From positions 1 through 64,000 of the forward strand of contig CAZWFQ010000005.1 in the NCBI GenBank assembly GCA_964633225.1: a DNA stretch of 64,000 bases. The letters run 5' to 3'. Below, one piece after another: positions 23,966 through 33,120 of this stretch. Below the pieces are notes generated by a model, which did no database searches, was not told where the DNA came from, and saw only the letters and a list, made by a program, of their open reading frames with translations. Positions within the stretch are counted from its first letter, which is position 1. Every line of letters starts with the position of its first letter. Both the position numbers and the translations under genes were made by a program. This DNA comes from JAKQIM01 sp964633225 (GTDB taxonomy: Bacteria; Chloroflexota; Anaerolineae; Anaerolineales; UBA4823).

Positions 23966-26782
23966 CTAGAGTTCCAACGGCGTCAACTCACCCCAATTGT
24001 TCCCGCTGCGGGTTTCGGCACGCAGTGGGACCTTCAGTGAGTAGGCTTTTTCCATCACGCTGCGCACCACCTCGGCGGTTGAGCGCAATTGATCTGAAGG
24101 ACATTCTAACACCAATTCGTCGTGAACTTGAAGTAAAATCCGCGCTGAAAGCCTGGCTTCTTTTAACGCTGGCGGCAGATGCAGCATGGCGATCTTCATG
24201 ATATCAGCTGCAGTCCCCTGGATAGGCGCGTTGATGGCTTCACGTTCTTCGCGGTTGCGAATGGCCTGGTTTTGTTGGGTCATTAGGCCAGGGAAGAGAC
24301 GCCGCCGCCCTAAGAGAGTCTCCACGTAGCCTTGTTGGGCAGCCAGGCGGCGAATGCCATCCAGGTAAAGCTTGATGCCAGGGAACTGTTTGAAATAGGC
24401 TTCGATGAAGTCTTCTGCTTCTGCCAGGGTGAGTTCGCTGCTGCGTGTCAAGCCGAAGGCGCTCATCCCGTAGATCAGGCCAAAATTGACCGCCTTGGCA
24501 TGCCGGCGTTGGGTTTTATTGACTTTGTCGAGCGGGATGCCGTAAATGGCGGCTGCCGTGGCCGCGTGGATATCTTGCCCAAGGCGAAAAGCAGCCAGCA
24601 TGGCCTGGTCATCGGCCATATGCGCAGCAATGCGCAATTCTACTTGTGAATAATCGACCGAGAGCAATTGCCAGCCAGGTGCGGCAATGAAGGCACGCCG
24701 CACCTGCCTGCCTAAATCGGTACGGATGGGGATGTTTTGCAGATTGGGCTCAGATGAGGCGATGCGCCCAGTGACTGCGCCGGTCTGATTGTATGACGTG
24801 TGGACGCGCCCGGTATGGGGGTTTACTTGCAGCGGCAGTGCGTCCAGGTAGGTGGATTTGAGCTTCGAAAGCTCGCGCTGCTCCAAGACCAGGTCTACAA
24901 CAGGGTGCTTGCCGCTCAGCGCTTCAAGCACGTCAGCCGAGGTGGAATAATGACCACTCTCAGTGCGGCGTGTACGATCGGGCGGGGTCAGCTTCAGCCG
25001 TTCAAAGAGCGCTTGTGAGAGTTGTTGGGTGGAATTGATGTTGAAGGGTTGGCCGACCAGGGCGTACACCTGGGTCTCAATTTCTGCCAGGCGGGCTGCC
25101 AGTTCGGCTGACATTTGAGCCAGGAAGGGCGTATCCAGGCTGATACCGGTCATTTCCATATCAGCCAATACGCTGACGAGAGGCATTTCAATTTCTTCCA
25201 GCAGGCGCATTCCGGGTCCGGCTTCTAATTCGGCCCGCAGGGGGGGGATCAACTGCATCACAGCGGCAGCATCGGCGGCGGCATAGGCGGCAGCATCGAC
25301 CACGGGTACTTGGGCCATGGTACGTTGGTTCTTACCCGATCCGATCAGATCCTGGATCTCCGTCATTTTGAGGTCCAGGCGCACCCAGGCTAGATTTTTA
25401 AGGCCCAGGTTGCGAGAGGCTGGATTAGTGAGCCATTCGGCCAGCATGGTGTCAAATGAGAGGGGGGTGGCGCGCAGCCCCAGGCGGGCAAGCATGATGA
25501 AATCGTACTTCAGGTTATGGCCGGCCTTGGGTATGTGGGGGTCTGTCAATGGGCGGCGCAGGGCCTCCAACACATCTTTCAAGGGCAGCTGCGTTCCCAT
25601 ATCGGGGTTATGCCCCACGGGGATGTAATAACCCTGGCTGCCCTCAACTGCCAGCGAGATCCCTACTAGATCAGCGCGCATCGGATCGGTGGATGTGGTT
25701 TCGGTATCGAAAGAGATCAGGCTGGCCTGCTGTAAGCGCTCGGCCAGGGCCTGCAGGGCAGCGGGGGTGTCGATCACCTGGTAATCGACCGGGCCTGGGG
25801 CAATGGATAGGGCAGGGGCGGGCGCTTTTGCAGGGGGCTGTGCGGCGGCATCGAAAAGCGTGAGCTGCTGGCCTTTGTTCAGCGGCTGGGTCTTTCCATA
25901 TAATGGGTAGAGGTCGGTTAGTTTCTTGATCAAGGTGCGAAATTCGAGCTCGCGGAAAAGGGCTTCTACCTGTGCCGGATCGAAATGCTCGGTGCGGGCT
26001 TTGTCCAGGTCCATCTTCACCGGCAGGTCTGTCACAATGGTGGCAAGGCGCCGGCTGAGTTCAGCACTTGCGCGCCCGGCCTGTAGTTTTTTGCGCACAC
26101 CCTCAGCTAACTCATCCAGGTGGGCATAAATCCCTTCTAGGGTATCGTATTTTGCCAGCAGGTTGACGGTAGTTTTTTCACCAATACCGGTTACACCGGG
26201 GATGTTGTCGGAGGTATCGCCCACCAGGGCTTTGTAATCCACCACCTGGTCGGGGCGGACCCCCAGATACTCCAACACATCTTGGGCAAAATAATCTTTC
26301 GAGTCGGCGCCGCCTTTGCCGGGCAGGTTGACCAAGATGCGCTCGTTGACCAGTTGTAAGAGGTCTCGATCGCCGGTGATGATCTTGATCCCAAAGCCCT
26401 GGGCCGACAACTGGCAGGCCAGGCTGCCAAGCACATCGTCGGCTTCGTAGCCTTCTAGCTCTAGGCGGGGGATGTTGAAAGCGTCTACAAGCTGGCGGAT
26501 GCGCTTCATCTGGGGACGCAAATCATCGGGCATCTTGGCGCGGGTGGCTTTGTATTCGGGGAACAATTCGTCACGAAATGTTTTGCCCGTGTCGAAGGTG
26601 ACAGCCAGGTAATCGGGGCGGTCTTTCTCCAAGATGCGCAGCAGGATGCTGGTGAAGCCGTACACCCCGGCGGTTGGTTCTCCGGCGTGGGTGGTAAAGG
26701 CTGTGGGGGCGCCGCGTGTCAGGGCATAGTAAGCGCGGTAAGCCAGTGCATGACCGTCGAGCAAGTATATGGTGGGAGGCAT
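23966..26782 (-). CDS. polA: DNA polymerase I
   Basis: This 938-residue polymerase is used in repair and Okazaki fragment maturation. An N-terminal 5'-3' exonuclease (DGHALAYRAYYAL, GDRDLLQLV, GVTGIGEKT) occupies residues 1-290. The 3'-5' proofreading domain keeps its acidic residues (SFDTET, HNLKYDF, YAAADAAAV). The family A polymerase domain has motif A (SVDYSQVELR), motif B (RRHAKAVNFGLIYG) and motif C (LQVHDELVLE). Length and all active sites are normal. It lies 7 nt downstream of the receiver/IS200-like gene and 9 nt upstream of the TPR gene, so the three form an operon. Confidence 0.97.
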   Translation of the reverse strand: MPPTIYLLDGHALAYRAYYALTRGAPTAFTTHAGEPTAGVYGFTSILLRILEKDRPDYLAVTFDTGKTFRDELFPEYKATRAKMPDDLRPQMKRIRQLVDAFNIPRLELEGYEADDVLGSLACQLSAQGFGIKIITGDRDLLQLVNERILVNLPGKGGADSKDYFAQDVLEYLGVRPDQVVDYKALVGDTSDNIPGVTGIGEKTTVNLLAKYDTLEGIYAHLDELAEGVRKKLQAGRASAELSRRLATIVTDLPVKMDLDKARTEHFDPAQVEALFRELEFRTLIKKLTDLYPLYGKTQPLNKGQQLTLFDAAAQPPAKAPAPALSIAPGPVDYQVIDTPAALQALAERLQQASLISFDTETTSTDPMRADLVGISLAVEGSQGYYIPVGHNPDMGTQLPLKDVLEALRRPLTDPHIPKAGHNLKYDFIMLARLGLRATPLSFDTMLAEWLTNPASRNLGLKNLAWVRLDLKMTEIQDLIGSGKNQRTMAQVPVVDAAAYAAADAAAVMQLIPPLRAELEAGPGMRLLEEIEMPLVSVLADMEMTGISLDTPFLAQMSAELAARLAEIETQVYALVGQPFNINSTQQLSQALFERLKLTPPDRTRRTESGHYSTSADVLEALSGKHPVVDLVLEQRELSKLKSTYLDALPLQVNPHTGRVHTSYNQTGAVTGRIASSEPNLQNIPIRTDLGRQVRRAFIAAPGWQLLSVDYSQVELRIAAHMADDQAMLAAFRLGQDIHAATAAAIYGIPLDKVNKTQRRHAKAVNFGLIYGMSAFGLTRSSELTLAEAEDFIEAYFKQFPGIKLYLDGIRRLAAQQGYVETLLGRRRLFPGLMTQQNQAIRNREEREAINAPIQGTAADIMKIAMLHLPPALKEARLSARILLQVHDELVLECPSDQLRSTAEVVRSVMEKAYSLKVPLRAETRSGNNWGELTPLEL

Positions 26783-26789
26783 TCCGGTT

Positions 26790-28068
26790 TTAAGGGCGAG
26801 ACGAGTCTGTTGGTCGGGAGGCGCCCTGGTGGTGGCGGGTCTGCTGGATGAATTCGCGGATCACATGTGCAGGAGGCGGCTGAGGGCTGCTCATGATCAG
26901 GTATCCTGGAGCCCAAAAATCACCAGAGGGGTTCTCGCGTCCGAAGGTTGGAAAGTCAGCAAAAATACGCTGTGATGTTTGTTGGCGCAAGACGCGCATC
27001 AGGTAGCTGGGAGATGTGGTTGGCGCAACACCAGCTACCCATTCGAGATAGTCGGGGCGTACGGCGATGTGGTCCAGGCGCCACCCGTAAGCCAGGCAAA
27101 GCTGGGGGAGCCATTCGCCCAGGCGGGCGCCCAGGTCACCCGTCAGGTAGTGCTGGGGCAGGCGAGGAATAAGCAGGCAGGCATAGACCAGGTTATGCAG
27201 GCCGGGAGAGATTGGATGCAACTCAAGGCTCTCGTCTTGAGCTGCGACCGGCGCCGGTGATGCGGCTGACTGGATCTGCGGCAGGGCTGCTGCAGGCAGC
27301 AGGTTGACTGCGGTCTGCGGCTTGGGCGGGCTGGCTGGGGTTGGTGCAATGACTGGCTCAGCGATCACCGCACTGGCCAAGGGTCTGGCTTGGGCACTGA
27401 ATTGTGGATTGGCGGATAATTGTATGCCAATATCTGGATGCGGGCGGCTGATGGGTGCCCGTGATGGCACCGGGGGGGAGGGCGGTGGAACATCTTCCAA
27501 CAGCGGCTTGAGGTTAGACGGCGGTGGAAGCTGTGAAAGTGGGATGGCGGCATCTGCNNNNNNNNNNNNNNNNNNNNNNNNNNNNNNNNNNNNNNNNNNN
27601 NNNNNNNNNNNNNNNNNNNNNNNNNNNNNNNNNNNNNNNNNNNNNNNNNNNNNNNNNGATGGGCAGGATATGGGGTGTCGTTTGAACGGCTGCTTCCAAG
27701 CCCTGGCGCAGGGCCTCAGAGACGGTATCGAGCAGGTCTGGCATATAAAATGGCTTGGTCAGGAAGCCGTGCACACCAGCCTGTACCAACTCTGGGTCTG
27801 AGGAATCGTTATCGGTGGGGATGACCACCAGGCGGATTGACGGCGCGATCTTTTTAAGCTCAGAGATCAGTTGGGGCAAGGTGACATCGGGTAGAAAGTT
27901 ATCCAGGATAGCCAATGAAAAGGGCATGGTCTGCATACAATCCAGCGCTTCATTACCGCTGTCTATGAGCAGCACCTTATACAGCCCGGTTTCTTCGAGT
28001 GTTTGCTGGATCAACTCCCCAAAGCCGGGTGTTGCACTGGCAACCAGAACGGAAATCACCTCAGCCAT
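26790..28068 (-). CDS. Atypical receiver domain fused to a degenerate IS200/Y1-transposase-like domain (interrupted by a gap)
   Basis: The frame is open into the 100-N gap from both sides, so the two ORFs are taken as one gene. Residues 1-135 form a response-regulator receiver with Asp56 and the switch Thr and Lys (PTDND, GFLTKPF). The acidic pair after strand 1 is replaced by Ala-Ser. After the gap come a Pro-rich linker and about 120 residues of IS200-type transposase fold (HNLVYACLLIPRLPQHYLTGDL; WRLDHIAVRPDYLEWVAGV; PGYLIMSS). The HUH motif reads Y-L-E, and the Tyr nucleophile position is Phe (IREFIQQ). It is therefore a catalytically dead, domesticated transposase module. A TTGCGA-17-TAAACT promoter makes it leaderless. 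polA follows. Confidence 0.65.
27558..27657. other. Scaffold gap (100 N)
   Basis: Exactly 100 N, which usually denotes a gap of unknown size. It separates the receiver and transposase-like parts of one gene. The two sides are in different nominal frames, so the true gap is not 100 bases modulo 3 if they are one protein. Confidence 0.95.
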
Positions 28069-28074
28069 GCTAAG

Positions 28075-28103
28075 AGTTTATCATGGGCTGGCACTCCTCG
28101 CAA
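28075..28103 (-). promoter_or_regulatory. Promoter TTGCGA-17-TAAACT (extended TG) for the receiver/IS200-like-polA operon
   Basis: On the minus strand, TTGCGA (28103-28098) is 17 nt from TAAACT (28080-28075), which has TGA before it. The ATG at 28068 is 6 nt downstream and there is no Shine-Dalgarno, implying a leaderless mRNA. Confidence 0.55.
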
Positions 28104-28128
28104 GTCATAAAACTGAATCCCGACAACA

Positions 28129-28157
28129 TTGACAAGCTTGGGTGAACATGATATCTT
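28129..28157 (+). promoter_or_regulatory. Promoter TTGACA-17-TATCTT (extended TG), leaderless
   Basis: Consensus -35 TTGACA and an extended -10 (TGa-TATCTT) are 17 nt apart. ATG codons at 28163 and 28166 fall 5 and 8 nt beyond the -10, at the transcription start. Confidence 0.65.
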
Positions 28158-28165
28158 TTATCATG

Positions 28166-29806
28166 ATGAATAAGCCCGCTCGCTTCGTCAGGATACTGCT
28201 AGCAAGCTTGTTCATCGCGTCCATTTTTATGAGGGTAGGTCAGGGTTATGCTGCTGATGGCACAGGGTGGGAGCCACAGCCAGGTGTGCGCCAAGAATCG
28301 ATTGTTGTTTCGTATACGCGTTATGAATGGTGGCTGTTGCGTTGGTATGACAGCAGTCTGATGTGCCAGGTATTCATTGACCACGAAGGTTGGCCGACGA
28401 ATGATGAGATCTTCGTCGATTGCGGCGGTACGATCTACAATCAATGGGTTAATACCCCGGCATGCGGCGAGCTGGAAGCAATTGATGGGAACACGACCTA
28501 TTGCCAGGGGCTGTATCTCTATGCGGTCAGCAGTGCACCCGCAGAGACAACCATCCTGGTGGATCTGCCACCACCTTCAGTGAATGTTACGCTGATGGGC
28601 TGTGATCCAACTTCCTCCGATAACTTCTGTCCAGAAATCCCTTCTTTGTTGTTAACGGGTATCGAACCTCTGCCAAATGAGCAGATCACGGCAATCAATA
28701 CGTTGATCAACGGTGTGCCTTATGGGTGTGCTGCCCAAACCTGTGAGGTGCCGCTCTCTGCCACTCCGTATGTGGGTACAACGATCGAGTTTTGGGCAGA
28801 TTCGAGCTATGGCGATTCTAGCGAGCATTATACAGCTCAGGTGCGTGTGATCGACAGTGGGGTGAGCGCTTCTCCGACTGGGAGCGGTTGGTATGTGGAC
28901 GTGTTGAGCAGCCAGTGGCAAGGCCGTGAAATGGCTAGCTGCGCCCAGGTGTGGCAGGCTTTTCCGCCTGTGGGAGGCCCGCCGTCTTGGCTGCGCACCC
29001 CTGAAGCAATGGAGCTACTGGCGACCAACCTGCCCTATAATTACCTGGCTGGGCGCTTGATTGCCCAAGGTCTGGTAGATGCCTCAGCTTGTGCAGGGGG
29101 CGGGCTGCTGGCAAATGGTTATTCGGATGCCTGTGGCTTAGAAGCTGCCCTGCCCCTGGTGGAAGAATGGCAGAACCGTTTTGATACCCGGATCGTTGAA
29201 GTTGCCAATGAGACTGGTGTGCCGGCACAGTTAATGAAGAATATCTTTGCTCAAGAAAGCCAATTCTGGCCGGGCATGTTTCGGATGCCAAATGAATTTG
29301 GTTTGGGGCAGCTGACCGATAATGGTGCGGAGGCTGTGTTATTGTGGAATCCGGATTTCTTTAGCCAATTTTGCCCCCTGGTACTAAATGAAAGCGCTTG
29401 CGAGCGCGGCTATGTGTACCTGGATACAGAAAACCGGGCCATCTTGCGCGGCGCCCTGGCGTTAGAGGCCAAGGTGGACTGCCCAGATTGCCCGGCTGGT
29501 ATTGACCTGGCACATGCTGATTTCAGCATTAACTTGTTTGCTCACACCCTGTTAGCCAACTGCGAGCAAGTGGCACAGATCGTTTATAACGCGACCAATA
29601 AAATCCCCGGCGAAGTGGTCAGTTATGAAGATTTGTGGCGCCTGACAGTGGCCAATTATCACAGTGGGCCAGGTTGTATCTCATATGCCATGTACACATC
29701 CTGGGCTGCCAGGGCTACCATGGATTGGGAGCATATATCTGATTATCTGACCGATGCTTGCGAGCCGGCGATTGATTATGTTGACAAGGTGACGATTTCG
29801 CCTTAG
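28166..29806 (+). CDS. Secreted protein with lytic-transglycosylase-like (SLT) domain
   Basis: This product of about 546 residues has a signal peptide (ARFVRILLASLFIASIF, then AADG). The N-terminal 260 residues are beta-rich and Cys-containing, and not recognised. The C-terminal half has VANETGVPAQLMKNIFAQESQFW, where Glu in AQES fits the catalytic Glu of soluble lytic transglycosylases, then EFGLGQLTDNG (the GxxQ motif) and later NYHSGPGCI. It probably cleaves peptidoglycan at the cell surface. Start: ATG 28166 (or 28163). The in-frame GTG at 28142 lies upstream of the predicted -10 and is rejected. Convergent with the rho/M23 operon. Confidence 0.7.
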   Translation: MNKPARFVRILLASLFIASIFMRVGQGYAADGTGWEPQPGVRQESIVVSYTRYEWWLLRWYDSSLMCQVFIDHEGWPTNDEIFVDCGGTIYNQWVNTPACGELEAIDGNTTYCQGLYLYAVSSAPAETTILVDLPPPSVNVTLMGCDPTSSDNFCPEIPSLLLTGIEPLPNEQITAINTLINGVPYGCAAQTCEVPLSATPYVGTTIEFWADSSYGDSSEHYTAQVRVIDSGVSASPTGSGWYVDVLSSQWQGREMASCAQVWQAFPPVGGPPSWLRTPEAMELLATNLPYNYLAGRLIAQGLVDASACAGGGLLANGYSDACGLEAALPLVEEWQNRFDTRIVEVANETGVPAQLMKNIFAQESQFWPGMFRMPNEFGLGQLTDNGAEAVLLWNPDFFSQFCPLVLNESACERGYVYLDTENRAILRGALALEAKVDCPDCPAGIDLAHADFSINLFAHTLLANCEQVAQIVYNATNKIPGEVVSYEDLWRLTVANYHSGPGCISYAMYTSWAARATMDWEHISDYLTDACEPAIDYVDKVTISP

Positions 29807-29818
29807 TTATTTCAACCG

Positions 29819-30004
29819 CTACTTCAAGATAGCACGAAGCAGTTTCTGAAACTCGTTCCACTCTTCTTCAAAGAAGTGCAGGGTGACATTATTCAGTTCG
29901 ATGTGATAGGTGGTTTCGCCATCGGGCTCGTTGGCACTCCAGGCCATGTAATTATCGGTTTCGGCCAGGGTTTGGGTGGTGGGTTCAATTTCAGCTTTGG
30001 TCAT
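29819..30004 (-). CDS. Small acidic protein of unknown function
   Basis: This 61-residue soluble protein is rich in Glu and aromatic residues (HFFEEEWNEFQKLLRAILK at the C-terminus). It has no membrane segment or Cys. AAAAGGAATC before ATG 30004 provides a ribosome site. It lies 38 nt downstream of the LysM-M23 peptidase gene on the same strand and is probably the last gene of the rho operon. Family not recognised. Confidence 0.55.
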   Translation of the reverse strand: MTKAEIEPTTQTLAETDNYMAWSANEPDGETTYHIELNNVTLHFFEEEWNEFQKLLRAILK

Positions 30005-30042
30005 AATAGATTCCTTTTCTTTGATTGCTTAGGGAAAAATTT

Positions 30043-31155
30043 TTATGGAGGGGGAAGTACGAACCAGGGATTGATGAAACCTCCCATGAAACGCACTTCG
30101 TAATGGAGGTGGGGCCCAGTGGAATTGCCAGTGCTGCCCATTGCTCCAATGTAAGTACCAGAGTAAACACTTTGCCCGCAAGCTGCGCTGACCGAGCTAA
30201 GATGAGCGTAGAGGGTCTGGTAACCAGTGCCATGGTCGATCATGACCATGTAGCCGTAGCCATTCAAGGCCCAGCCTGCAAAGACTACCACGCCAGCATC
30301 GGAGGCAAAAATCCCATCGCCAGTACTTCCACCGATATCAATACCCAAGTGACCAGACCAGTAATCATTGCCAGAAAGAACATGGCTGGCAGTGGGCCAT
30401 TCAAACGCCCCGGAGCCATAGGCACCATCGTAGCTGCCCGAGCAGGCGCCAGGCCCAAGCACCGAGGCATTGACCCCTGAATTCTCGCGGGCAATGGTGG
30501 GGACGATCCACTGTTGGAATTCGCGTTTACCGTCTGGCACCATAATCCATTGCCCGGCTTCAAACTTTGGGTTGGTTAGATCCACATGATTGCCAGGCCA
30601 GCTTAAGATATCTTCAGCATTGGCTTTGAATTCTGTAGCAACGGACTCGACTGTATCGCCCTCTTCCCACTGGTAATAAACCCCATTGACGGGTGGAATG
30701 CTCAATTCCATGCCCAGGCTAAGCATATCCGGGTCGTCGTTCAATTGGTCATAATTCGCCCACAATACGGTCTCTGGTTCGATGCCGTAATTATACGCAA
30801 TTCCAAAAATCGAATCGCCGGTGCTGACGACATAGGAGACAGCTTCTTGGCGTGGACGGGTGGGGATAATGGTATGTAGAGCGGCTTGCCTTGCGATGGC
30901 TCGCGTGGCGGGCCGCCCAGGTAGGGCCGGAAGCCCAACATCTTCAGGCTGCGGGTTGGGCGCAAGCGTTGGTTGGATAGCTGAGGCTATTTCGGATGGT
31001 TCCCGAATGGCAGCCTGGTTGGTGCGTACTCGCCAACCCAGGTAGACTGCCAGCAATACCAGGATCAGGGCAATTGCCCAGGCGCCCAGGGTAAGGACGC
31101 GATCTGAACGGCGAGGGGACGCCGGATGTGTTGCGGAAGAAACTGGCTCGTCCAT
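30043..31155 (-). CDS. Membrane-anchored LysM / M23 peptidoglycan endopeptidase
   Basis: This 370-residue protein has an N-terminal membrane helix (about 22-43). Two LysM peptidoglycan-binding motifs follow (SYVVSTGDSIFGIAYNYGIE at about 105-150 and YYQWEEGDTVESVATEF at about 160-205). The C-terminal M23 metallopeptidase has zinc ligands in SGHLGIDIGG (His, Asp) and PHLHYEV (His), plus YAHLSS. It probably cuts peptide cross-links in the wall. It starts 5 nt after the rho stop, so it is co-transcribed with rho. Ends GGFINPWFVLPPP. Confidence 0.92.
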   Translation of the reverse strand: MDEPVSSATHPASPRRSDRVLTLGAWAIALILVLLAVYLGWRVRTNQAAIREPSEIASAIQPTLAPNPQPEDVGLPALPGRPATRAIARQAALHTIIPTRPRQEAVSYVVSTGDSIFGIAYNYGIEPETVLWANYDQLNDDPDMLSLGMELSIPPVNGVYYQWEEGDTVESVATEFKANAEDILSWPGNHVDLTNPKFEAGQWIMVPDGKREFQQWIVPTIARENSGVNASVLGPGACSGSYDGAYGSGAFEWPTASHVLSGNDYWSGHLGIDIGGSTGDGIFASDAGVVVFAGWALNGYGYMVMIDHGTGYQTLYAHLSSVSAACGQSVYSGTYIGAMGSTGNSTGPHLHYEVRFMGGFINPWFVLPPP

Positions 31156-31160
31156 AATAG

Positions 31161-32441
31161 CTAATTGGAGTCCTCGTGGAGGGTCTCCAGAAAGCGCTGG
31201 TTGTCTTCGGTGCGCGAGAGACGCTGCAAGATTGCCTCGGTAGCGGTGGATGAATCTAACCCTGCTCCGTAAGGCGGGGAGGCAATCATCTGGTCATACA
31301 TCCGGCGCATGAGCCAGACACGCGGCGTAATGTCAGGGCCAAGCAAGAGTTCTTCACGGCGAGTGGATGAGCGCTCAATATCAATGGCCGGGAAGACGCG
31401 CCGTTCTTGTAAGCGGCGTGAGAGGTGAAGCTCCATATTACCAGTGCCCTTGAACTCTTCATACACCACATCATCCATACGCGAGCCAGTATCTACCAGG
31501 CAGGTGGCAATGATGGTGAGAGAGCCACCCTCTTCAATGTTACGGGCGGCGCCGAAAAAGCGCTTGGGTGGATAGAGTGCCGATGGGTCAATACCGCCGG
31601 AGAGGGTGCGTCCTGAGGGGTTAACCACCAGGTTATAGGCGCGAGCCAGGCGGGTGATCGAGTCCATCAAGATCACCACATGCCGGCCAGTTTCGGTCAA
31701 GCGCTTGGCACGTTCGAGGGCCATCTCAGCCACGCGCACATGAGATGTAACCGGTTCGTCGAATGTCGATGAGATCACTTCGGCATCCACCGAACGATCC
31801 ATGTCCGTCACTTCCTCGGGGCGCTCACCGATCAACGCTACCATCAGATATACATCTGGATGGTTGGTGGAAATGGCATTTGCAAGCTGTTTTAAGATGG
31901 TGGTTTTACCGGCCTTGGGGGGAGAGACGATCAGGCCGCGCTGGCCGCGCCCAATGGGGGTTACCAGGTTGATGAGACGCGTCGCCAAGGTGTGGCGGTC
32001 GGTCTCTAAATCAAAGCGCATATCTGGGAAGATAGGGGTCAGTGTTTCAAAGGTCGGCCGGTATTTGGCTTCTTCAGGGTCGACGCCGTTGATGGATTCG
32101 ACTTTTAGCAAGCCATAATGTTTCTCAGATTCGCGCGGCGGACGCACATGCCCGATCACCAGATCGCCATCCCGCAGGCTGTAGCGGCGGATCTGCGACT
32201 GCGAGACATACACATCATACGCTCCAGGCTGGTAATGGCCTGAACGCAAGAAGCCGATGCCGTCGCTCATGATTTCGAGGATGCCGCCGCGTAATTCAAT
32301 GCCCTCTTTCTCGGCTTCTGACTGCTGGATGCGCAGGATCAGATCATCCTTTTTCAAACGGTTTGCGCCAGAAATATCCAGTTCCCTGGCCATCTGACGC
32401 AAGGTAGCCAAGGGGACGCTTTGCAGTTCAATAACTTTCAT
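31161..32441 (-). CDS. rho: Transcription termination factor Rho
   Basis: This 426-residue hexameric RNA helicase terminates transcription. The Rho N-terminal helix-turn (LRQMARELDISGANRLKKDDLI) comes first, followed by the cold-shock RNA-binding domain (GILEIMSDGIGFLRS...YDVYVSQSQIRRYSLRDGD). The RecA-like ATPase has Walker A SPPKAGKTT, Walker B VILMDSITRLARAYN and the Q/R-loop (PSGRTLSGGID). No large insertion is present. A consensus promoter lies about 150 nt upstream, leaving a long leader with alternative hairpins that might allow autoregulation. Confidence 0.97.
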   Translation of the reverse strand: MKVIELQSVPLATLRQMARELDISGANRLKKDDLILRIQQSEAEKEGIELRGGILEIMSDGIGFLRSGHYQPGAYDVYVSQSQIRRYSLRDGDLVIGHVRPPRESEKHYGLLKVESINGVDPEEAKYRPTFETLTPIFPDMRFDLETDRHTLATRLINLVTPIGRGQRGLIVSPPKAGKTTILKQLANAISTNHPDVYLMVALIGERPEEVTDMDRSVDAEVISSTFDEPVTSHVRVAEMALERAKRLTETGRHVVILMDSITRLARAYNLVVNPSGRTLSGGIDPSALYPPKRFFGAARNIEEGGSLTIIATCLVDTGSRMDDVVYEEFKGTGNMELHLSRRLQERRVFPAIDIERSSTRREELLLGPDITPRVWLMRRMYDQMIASPPYGAGLDSSTATEAILQRLSRTEDNQRFLETLHEDSN

Positions 32442-32493
32442 TGTTCAGTTGTCTCACAAATGTAATTGGGTATCAATAGGTTTTGATTGGGTG

Positions 32494-32539
32494 AAAAAAA
32501 CGCCAACTCTCGCAGTTACCCCGCGCAACAAAAACTGAG
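32494..32539 (-). promoter_or_regulatory. Possible attenuator in the rho leader
   Basis: In the minus-strand leader, a short stem (AACT-GCGAG-AGTT, 32517-32505) is followed by GGCG and seven T (32500-32494). The AACTGCGAG segment can pair instead with CTCAGTT at 32539-32533. The stems are short, so termination would be weak. Confidence 0.25.
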
Positions 32540-32593
32540 AATTGGGAATCATTTGGTAAAACGCACGCTTAGGGGGGAGGGTGCTACTTCCGC

Positions 32594-32621
32594 ATTATAG
32601 CATGGATAAATAGCGTGTCAA
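32594..32621 (-). promoter_or_regulatory. Promoter TTGACA-16-TATAAT (extended TG) for rho
   Basis: On the minus strand, perfect -35 TTGACA (32621-32616) and perfect -10 TATAAT (32599-32594) carry an upstream TGC. Transcription would start near 32587, giving a leader of about 146 nt. Confidence 0.75.
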
Positions 32622-32641
32622 GTGTTTGATCTGCCGAAAAT

Positions 32642-32680
32642 TGATGGTGGGGTGCCTTCCCAAACGGCGCCCCACCATCA
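32642..32680 (-). terminator. Terminator of the redox operon
   Basis: A 15-bp stem with one wobble pair (32680-32666 with 32656-32642) and 9-nt loop is followed on the minus strand by AATTTT. It lies 8 nt past the OsmC stop. Confidence 0.65.
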
Positions 32681-32687
32681 GTGCGAA

Positions 32688-33107
32688 TCATTCGATCTCA
32701 ACGATTGTGTAACGATGCGTAATTGGGCTGGCTTTTGCCAGCATGGACTGGGCTGGGCAGTATTTGGTCTCTGAAAGCTCGATGGCGCGCTCCACTGCTT
32801 CGGGATCGATGTGACGGCCCGTGACGACGTATTGTAGTTCGATTTGGGTGAATACTTTGGGATGCTCAGATGCCCGCTCGGCATGTACTTTGACTTCGAA
32901 ATCGGTCACTTCCTGGCGCTTTTTTTGCAGGATTGAGATCACATCCATACCGGTGCAGCCAGCCAAGCCCATGGCAATGAGCTCCATTGGGCGCGGGCCA
33001 TCATTGTCGCCGCCCACGGCTGGGTCGGCGCCCAAGCGGACACTGAAACCAGAGTCGGCTTCGCCAGTGAAGCTCATCCGGCCTTTCCAGGTAACTTTTG
33101 CGTTCAA
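32688..33107 (-). CDS. OsmC/Ohr family protein
   Basis: This 139-residue OsmC-fold protein has the two redox cysteines of the family: MGLAGCTGMDVISIL (about residue 50) and ETKYCPAQSML (about 115). Members reduce organic or acyl hydroperoxides with thiols. The arrangement here is closer to the YhfA/OsmC-like group than to Ohr. The start is TTG 33107, supported by GGAGG at the correct spacing and 13 nt after the disulfide oxidoreductase stop. It is the last gene of a three-gene redox operon. Confidence 0.85.
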   Translation of the reverse strand: MNAKVTWKGRMSFTGEADSGFSVRLGADPAVGGDNDGPRPMELIAMGLAGCTGMDVISILQKKRQEVTDFEVKVHAERASEHPKVFTQIELQYVVTGRHIDPEAVERAIELSETKYCPAQSMLAKASPITHRYTIVEIE

Positions 33108-33120
33108 ATGTACCTCCGCT

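Noticed and set aside
26790..27557. Active IS200 insertion sequence
   Set aside because: HUH and Tyr residues are lost, no subterminal hairpins were seen, and the domain is part of a receiver-containing protein.
27514..27657. Short reading frames created across the N gaps, such as the tail of the receiver ORF after 27657
   Set aside because: The gap length is a placeholder, so frames continued through N are meaningless.
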